Positions 6,824 to 8,555 of a stretch of DNA of 8,555 nt are shown piece after piece. Below the pieces are notes generated by a model, which did not search any database, had not been told where the DNA came from, and was given only the letters and a program-made list of their open reading frames with translations. Source of the DNA: Nitrospirota bacterium (lineage in GTDB: Bacteria > Nitrospirota > Nitrospiria > SBBL01 > Manganitrophaceae); contig JAHFEM010000052.1 of assembly GCA_023248505.1 (NCBI GenBank), forward strand, positions 1 through 8,555, read 5' to 3'. The translations under genes were made by a program, and so were the position numbers. How positions within the stretch are numbered: position 1 is the first letter of the stretch; every line of letters begins with the position of its first letter.

Positions 6824-6853
6824 TTGAGCTTCCCCCCTGGAATTTAATAGAAT
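6824..6853 (+). promoter_or_regulatory. Candidate sigma70 promoter for the HPF-CSD gene
   Basis: TTGAGC (6824-6829, four of six matches) and TAGAAT (6848-6853, five of six) are separated by 18 bases. They are followed by an A/T-rich leader and a GGGGG ribosome binding site at 6872-6876, seven bases before the ATG at 6884. The spacing is acceptable, and the start would fall near 6860. Confidence 0.5.
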
Positions 6854-6883
6854 TGAATTAAACTAAAGAAAGGGGGTTCGTTT

Positions 6884-7405
6884 ATGGATATCAAAATCGA
6901 ATGGCAGAATACAAAACCGTCACCCTATTGGAATGAGGTGATTCAAGACCATTTTGACCGGCTCAAGCAAGGCCGTCAGAAAATTACCCATGGAAGGGTG
7001 ACCCTCCGGAAAAGCCAACACCATTTGAATGGAGCCGAGGAAGCGACGGTGGTTCTGTCCGTTCCTGGAAAGACACTCACGGCGAATAAGACGGCCGAGA
7101 CAATCGGTGACGTCATCAATGAGGTTTTCAGCGCCATCGGGCAAGAGCTGCAGCGTTATAAGGAGAAGAAGGAGGAAACCGGGTATAAGGCGCCTTCCCA
7201 GAGCCATCTGCAGGGCGTGATTGTTCGGTTGTTTAAAGATCGTAATTATGGATTTATCCAGGTGAACGATCAAGAAGAAATTTATTTTCACAGGAACTCG
7301 GTTTCCGGAATGCCATTTGAAAATCTCGAAGTTGGGACCCGTGTCGAGTTGGGCGCGGAAGAGGGAGACGAGGGATTGCAGGCTTCTCATGTAACCATTC
7401 TGTAG
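6884..7405 (+). CDS. HPF/RaiA-family ribosome-associated protein with cold-shock domain
   Basis: The protein joins two domains. Residues 1 to about 95 are an S30AE (HPF/RaiA/YfiA) domain, which in its family binds the 30S decoding centre and silences idle ribosomes. The strand-helix pattern ITHGRVTLRKSQHHLNGAEE, then VVLSVPGKTLTANK, then a long charged helix fits it. Residues about 109-173 are a cold-shock OB-fold beginning GVIVRLFKDRNYGFIQV. RNP1 is at about 119-126 (DRNYGFIQ) and RNP2 at 133-136 (IYFH). The linker at 96-108 is polar. This S30AE-CSD architecture is known and differs from long HPF, which has a dimerisation domain in the same place, so 100S ribosome formation through that domain is not expected. 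It stands alone with its own promoter and a strong ribosome binding site. Stress or stationary-phase expression is inferred from the family only. Confidence 0.92.
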   Translation: MDIKIEWQNTKPSPYWNEVIQDHFDRLKQGRQKITHGRVTLRKSQHHLNGAEEATVVLSVPGKTLTANKTAETIGDVINEVFSAIGQELQRYKEKKEETGYKAPSQSHLQGVIVRLFKDRNYGFIQVNDQEEIYFHRNSVSGMPFENLEVGTRVELGAEEGDEGLQASHVTIL

Positions 7406-7435
7406 CGCCGTGTCCACGGGTTCTATCCGAATCAT

Positions 7436-7540
7436 TCCCGGATGAAGAGGACCCTTCTTTCAAGCGCATTCTATCCGGGATCGATCGATTTCATGAAAGG
7501 TCGGTCGATCCCGCTTTCGAGCGTCCTCATGAACGAGGAC
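7436..7540 (+). repeat. Cluster of overlapping inverted repeats (competing hairpins)
   Basis: Three dyads are seen. First, TCCCGGAT (7436-7443) pairs with ATCCGGGA (7473-7480). Second, CGGGATCGATCGA (7476-7488) pairs with TCGGTCGATCCCG (7501-7513), 13 pairs with one G-U around a 12-base loop. Third, GTCCTC (7523-7528) pairs with GAGGAC (7535-7540) around a six-base loop. The first and second share 7476-7480 and cannot form together, a layout seen in attenuators. No run of T follows any of them, so simple intrinsic termination is not supported. Confidence 0.55.
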
Positions 7541-7635
7541 TCCCGTCACAAAGCCCCCCCACATCTATTCATATAGTTCACTTTGCCAACGATATAGGCG
7601 GTGGCTTTGCCCATGACAATCTATCTGCACATTCG

Positions 7636-7673
7636 CGCGTCTAACCCGCGTTCCAAGGGGCCGGTTAGACGCG
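7636..7673. repeat. Perfect 11-base inverted repeat
   Basis: CGCGTCTAACC (7636-7646) and GGTTAGACGCG (7663-7673) are exact reverse complements separated by 16 bases. The next bases are TTTGCG, too few T for a standard terminator. The inner heptamers GTCTAAC and GTTAGAC fit the outer core consensus of integron attC sites, but the whole element is far shorter than an attC site. It lies about 70 bases before the promoter of the MBL-fold gene, so an operator or RNA hairpin is possible. Confidence 0.65.
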
Positions 7674-7738
7674 TTTGCGTGTTCAGAACGAATGTTTGAT
7701 TTCCGAATTCCATTTCAGTTTAATTTCATTTTTGCTCA

Positions 7739-7776
7739 TGTTATAATTGCGCCCGAAAACGTCTATTTCTAGGAGG
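7739..7776 (+). promoter_or_regulatory. Extended -10 promoter and ribosome binding site for the MBL-fold gene
   Basis: TGTTATAAT (7739-7747) is a perfect extended -10 element (TGN then consensus TATAAT). The -35 region is poor (TTTAAT at 7719-7724, 17-base spacer), as usual for extended -10 promoters. Transcription should start near 7754, giving a leader of about 29 bases. AGGAGG (7771-7776) lies six bases before the ATG at 7783, which is ideal. The upstream hairpins would therefore lie outside this transcript. Confidence 0.7.
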
Positions 7777-7782
7777 CATTGA

Positions 7783-8382
7783 ATGGAAACGCTCTTTTCA
7801 GGCATTGAAACATGGTCTTGGTATTCGGAAGAGAAGGGAATTCATTTTAACGGATATCTGATCGGAACGGGGAAGGAGTGCGTCGTCATCGACCCGCCTC
7901 CGATGACCATCGACGATAAACAGGACCTTTCGATTAACGGCGTGAAGGCAGTGATCCTGACCAACCGGGATCATGCCCGGGAAGCGATGGAATGCCGACT
8001 TTTACTGAACACCAGAATATGGGCGCCCGAAGCGGATGCCCCGGAGATGGAATCGGTCACGGTCGATCACACCTATAAAGACGGCGATATGTTGCCGGCC
8101 GGGTTGAAGGCGGTCTCCATTCCAAACGGGAAATCACCGGGGGAATCGGCCCTCTATCTTAACCAACATGGCGGCATCTTCGTTTTGGGGGACGCCCTGA
8201 TCGGCAAGCCGGACGGGACATTGACCCTTCTTCCCCATGACAAGTATGCCGATATTAAAAAGGCAAAAGAAGGGCTTCGCCGCCTCCTCAATTATGATTT
8301 TGAGGTCGTGCTGGTCGGGGATGGAAAATCGATTCTCACCGGCGGGAAAAAGGCGCTTGAAGCGTTTCTCAATCACGGATGA
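7783..8382 (+). CDS. Metallo-beta-lactamase-fold protein with degenerate active site
   Basis: The 199-residue protein follows the order of the MBL fold: NGYLIGTGKECVVIDPP (23-39, Asp at 37), VKAVILTNRDHAREA (54-68), SIPNGKSPGESALYL (112-126), and FVLGDALIG (133-141) carrying the bridging-type Asp at 137. In active members the second block reads THxHxDH. Here it reads TNRDHAR, so most histidine ligands are missing, although D63 and H64 remain. The usual GHSPGS His is replaced by NGKSPGE, and the final GHG by GDG (179-181). It may therefore be a pseudo-enzyme, bind metal differently, or act as a sensor or scaffold. There is no signal peptide. It has a strong promoter and ribosome binding site of its own, and its stop overlaps the next gene (ATGA), suggesting joint function with the TPR protein. 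Substrate unknown. Confidence 0.78.
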   Translation: METLFSGIETWSWYSEEKGIHFNGYLIGTGKECVVIDPPPMTIDDKQDLSINGVKAVILTNRDHAREAMECRLLLNTRIWAPEADAPEMESVTVDHTYKDGDMLPAGLKAVSIPNGKSPGESALYLNQHGGIFVLGDALIGKPDGTLTLLPHDKYADIKKAKEGLRRLLNYDFEVVLVGDGKSILTGGKKALEAFLNHG

Positions 8383-8555
8383 TCACAAGCTCACTTCTAC
8401 AGCTGGGGAATAACGCATTCTCCGCGGGGGATTACGCCATCGCGCTGCGTTACTATCAGAAGGCGCTGGAAGGAATTCGCGGCGATCCTGATCAGCTGGC
8501 CGATCTCTACGGAAATATCGGAAACGTCTACGGCGCGACGGGGCAGATCGCGCAG
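8379..8555 (+). CDS. TPR-repeat protein, N-terminal part (partial)
   Basis: The frame runs open from ATG 8379 to the window edge, giving 59 codons. It starts almost at once with a tetratricopeptide repeat: LGNNAFSAGDYAIALRYYQK matches consensus positions L7, G8, G15-D16-Y17, A20 and Y24, followed by ALE. A second repeat begins with ADLYGNIGNVYGATGQ. TPR proteins are scaffolds for protein contacts. There is no signal peptide in the visible part, so it is probably cytoplasmic. The ATG overlaps the stop of the MBL-fold gene by four bases and has no ribosome binding site of its own, so translation is likely coupled and the two products may interact. Full length and any further domains are outside the window. 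Confidence 0.82.
   Translation, partial: MITSSLLQLGNNAFSAGDYAIALRYYQKALEGIRGDPDQLADLYGNIGNVYGATGQIAQ

Larger units (their letters stand above)
7406..7782. other. Structured 377-base intergenic region
   Basis: No gene was recognised here. The first half holds clustered hairpins and short direct repeats: TTCTATCCG at 7421-7429 and 7469-7477, ATGAAGAGGAC at 7442-7452 echoed by ATGAACGAGGAC at 7529-7540, and CTTTC[A/G]AGCG at 7457-7466 and 7514-7523. CAAAGCC (7549-7555) can also pair with GGCTTTG (7603-7609) around a long loop. The second half holds an 11-base inverted repeat, then an A/T-rich promoter zone. The structured part could be the 3' end of the HPF transcript, a leader, or an independent small RNA; the sequence does not decide between these. 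Confidence 0.5.

Noticed and set aside
6920..7435. Minus-strand 171-codon open frame opposite the HPF-CSD gene
   Set aside because: The plus strand encodes two recognisable domains with a promoter and ribosome binding site. The minus translation shows no family features.
7476..7513. Intrinsic terminator of the HPF-CSD gene
   Set aside because: The 13-pair stem is strong, but the following bases are CTTTCGAG with no T-tract, so standard rho-independent termination is not supported.
7636..7673. Integron attC site
   Set aside because: The outer core heptamers fit, but the span between them is 32 bases, too short for the inner boxes of a real site. No integrase or cassette array is present.

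Overview
This is a bacterial chromosomal window of roughly 50% GC. Most genes are housekeeping or stress genes, packed tightly and often overlapping by 1-4 bases. No rRNA, tRNA, transposase, phage gene or CRISPR array was recognised. The gene set (a PIN/TRAM gene followed by ispD-ispF-cysE, a clustered MutY, a DUF971 protein, and HPF fused to a cold-shock domain) suits a free-living Gram-negative-type bacterium using the MEP isoprenoid pathway. Nitrospirota- or Desulfobacterota-like lineages come to mind, but the sequence alone does not fix the phylum.

Layout. (1) Positions 1-2347, plus strand: a tight operon with the end of a PIN/TRAM protein, ispD, ispF, cysE and a single-domain response regulator. 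It is closed by a likely intrinsic terminator at about 2346-2375. (2) 2413-3528, plus strand: mutY, whose stop codon overlaps the end of a convergent minus-strand gene. (3) 5761-3517, minus strand: an SMC/YhaN-like ATPase with a transmembrane hairpin between its coiled coils, then a small unrecognised 91-residue protein whose ribosome binding site lies in a predicted hairpin. (4) About 6325-6434: a divergent pair, with a pterin-4a-carbinolamine dehydratase on the minus strand and a DUF971 protein on the plus strand behind a near-consensus promoter. (5) 6824-7405, plus strand: a ribosome hibernation factor (S30AE domain) fused to a cold-shock domain, with its own promoter. (6) 7406-7782: a 377-base non-coding stretch rich in inverted and direct repeats, ending in an extended -10 promoter and a perfect Shine-Dalgarno site. 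(7) 7783-8555, plus strand: a metallo-beta-lactamase-fold protein that has lost most metal ligands, coupled by an ATGA overlap to a TPR protein that runs off the window.

How the genes relate. IspD and IspF catalyse two steps of the MEP pathway, CysE feeds cysteine synthesis, and MutY and HPF-CSD protect the genome and idle ribosomes. The parts with the least explained function are the membrane-hairpin ATPase with its small neighbour, the degenerate MBL-fold/TPR pair, and the structured leader-like DNA in front of that pair.
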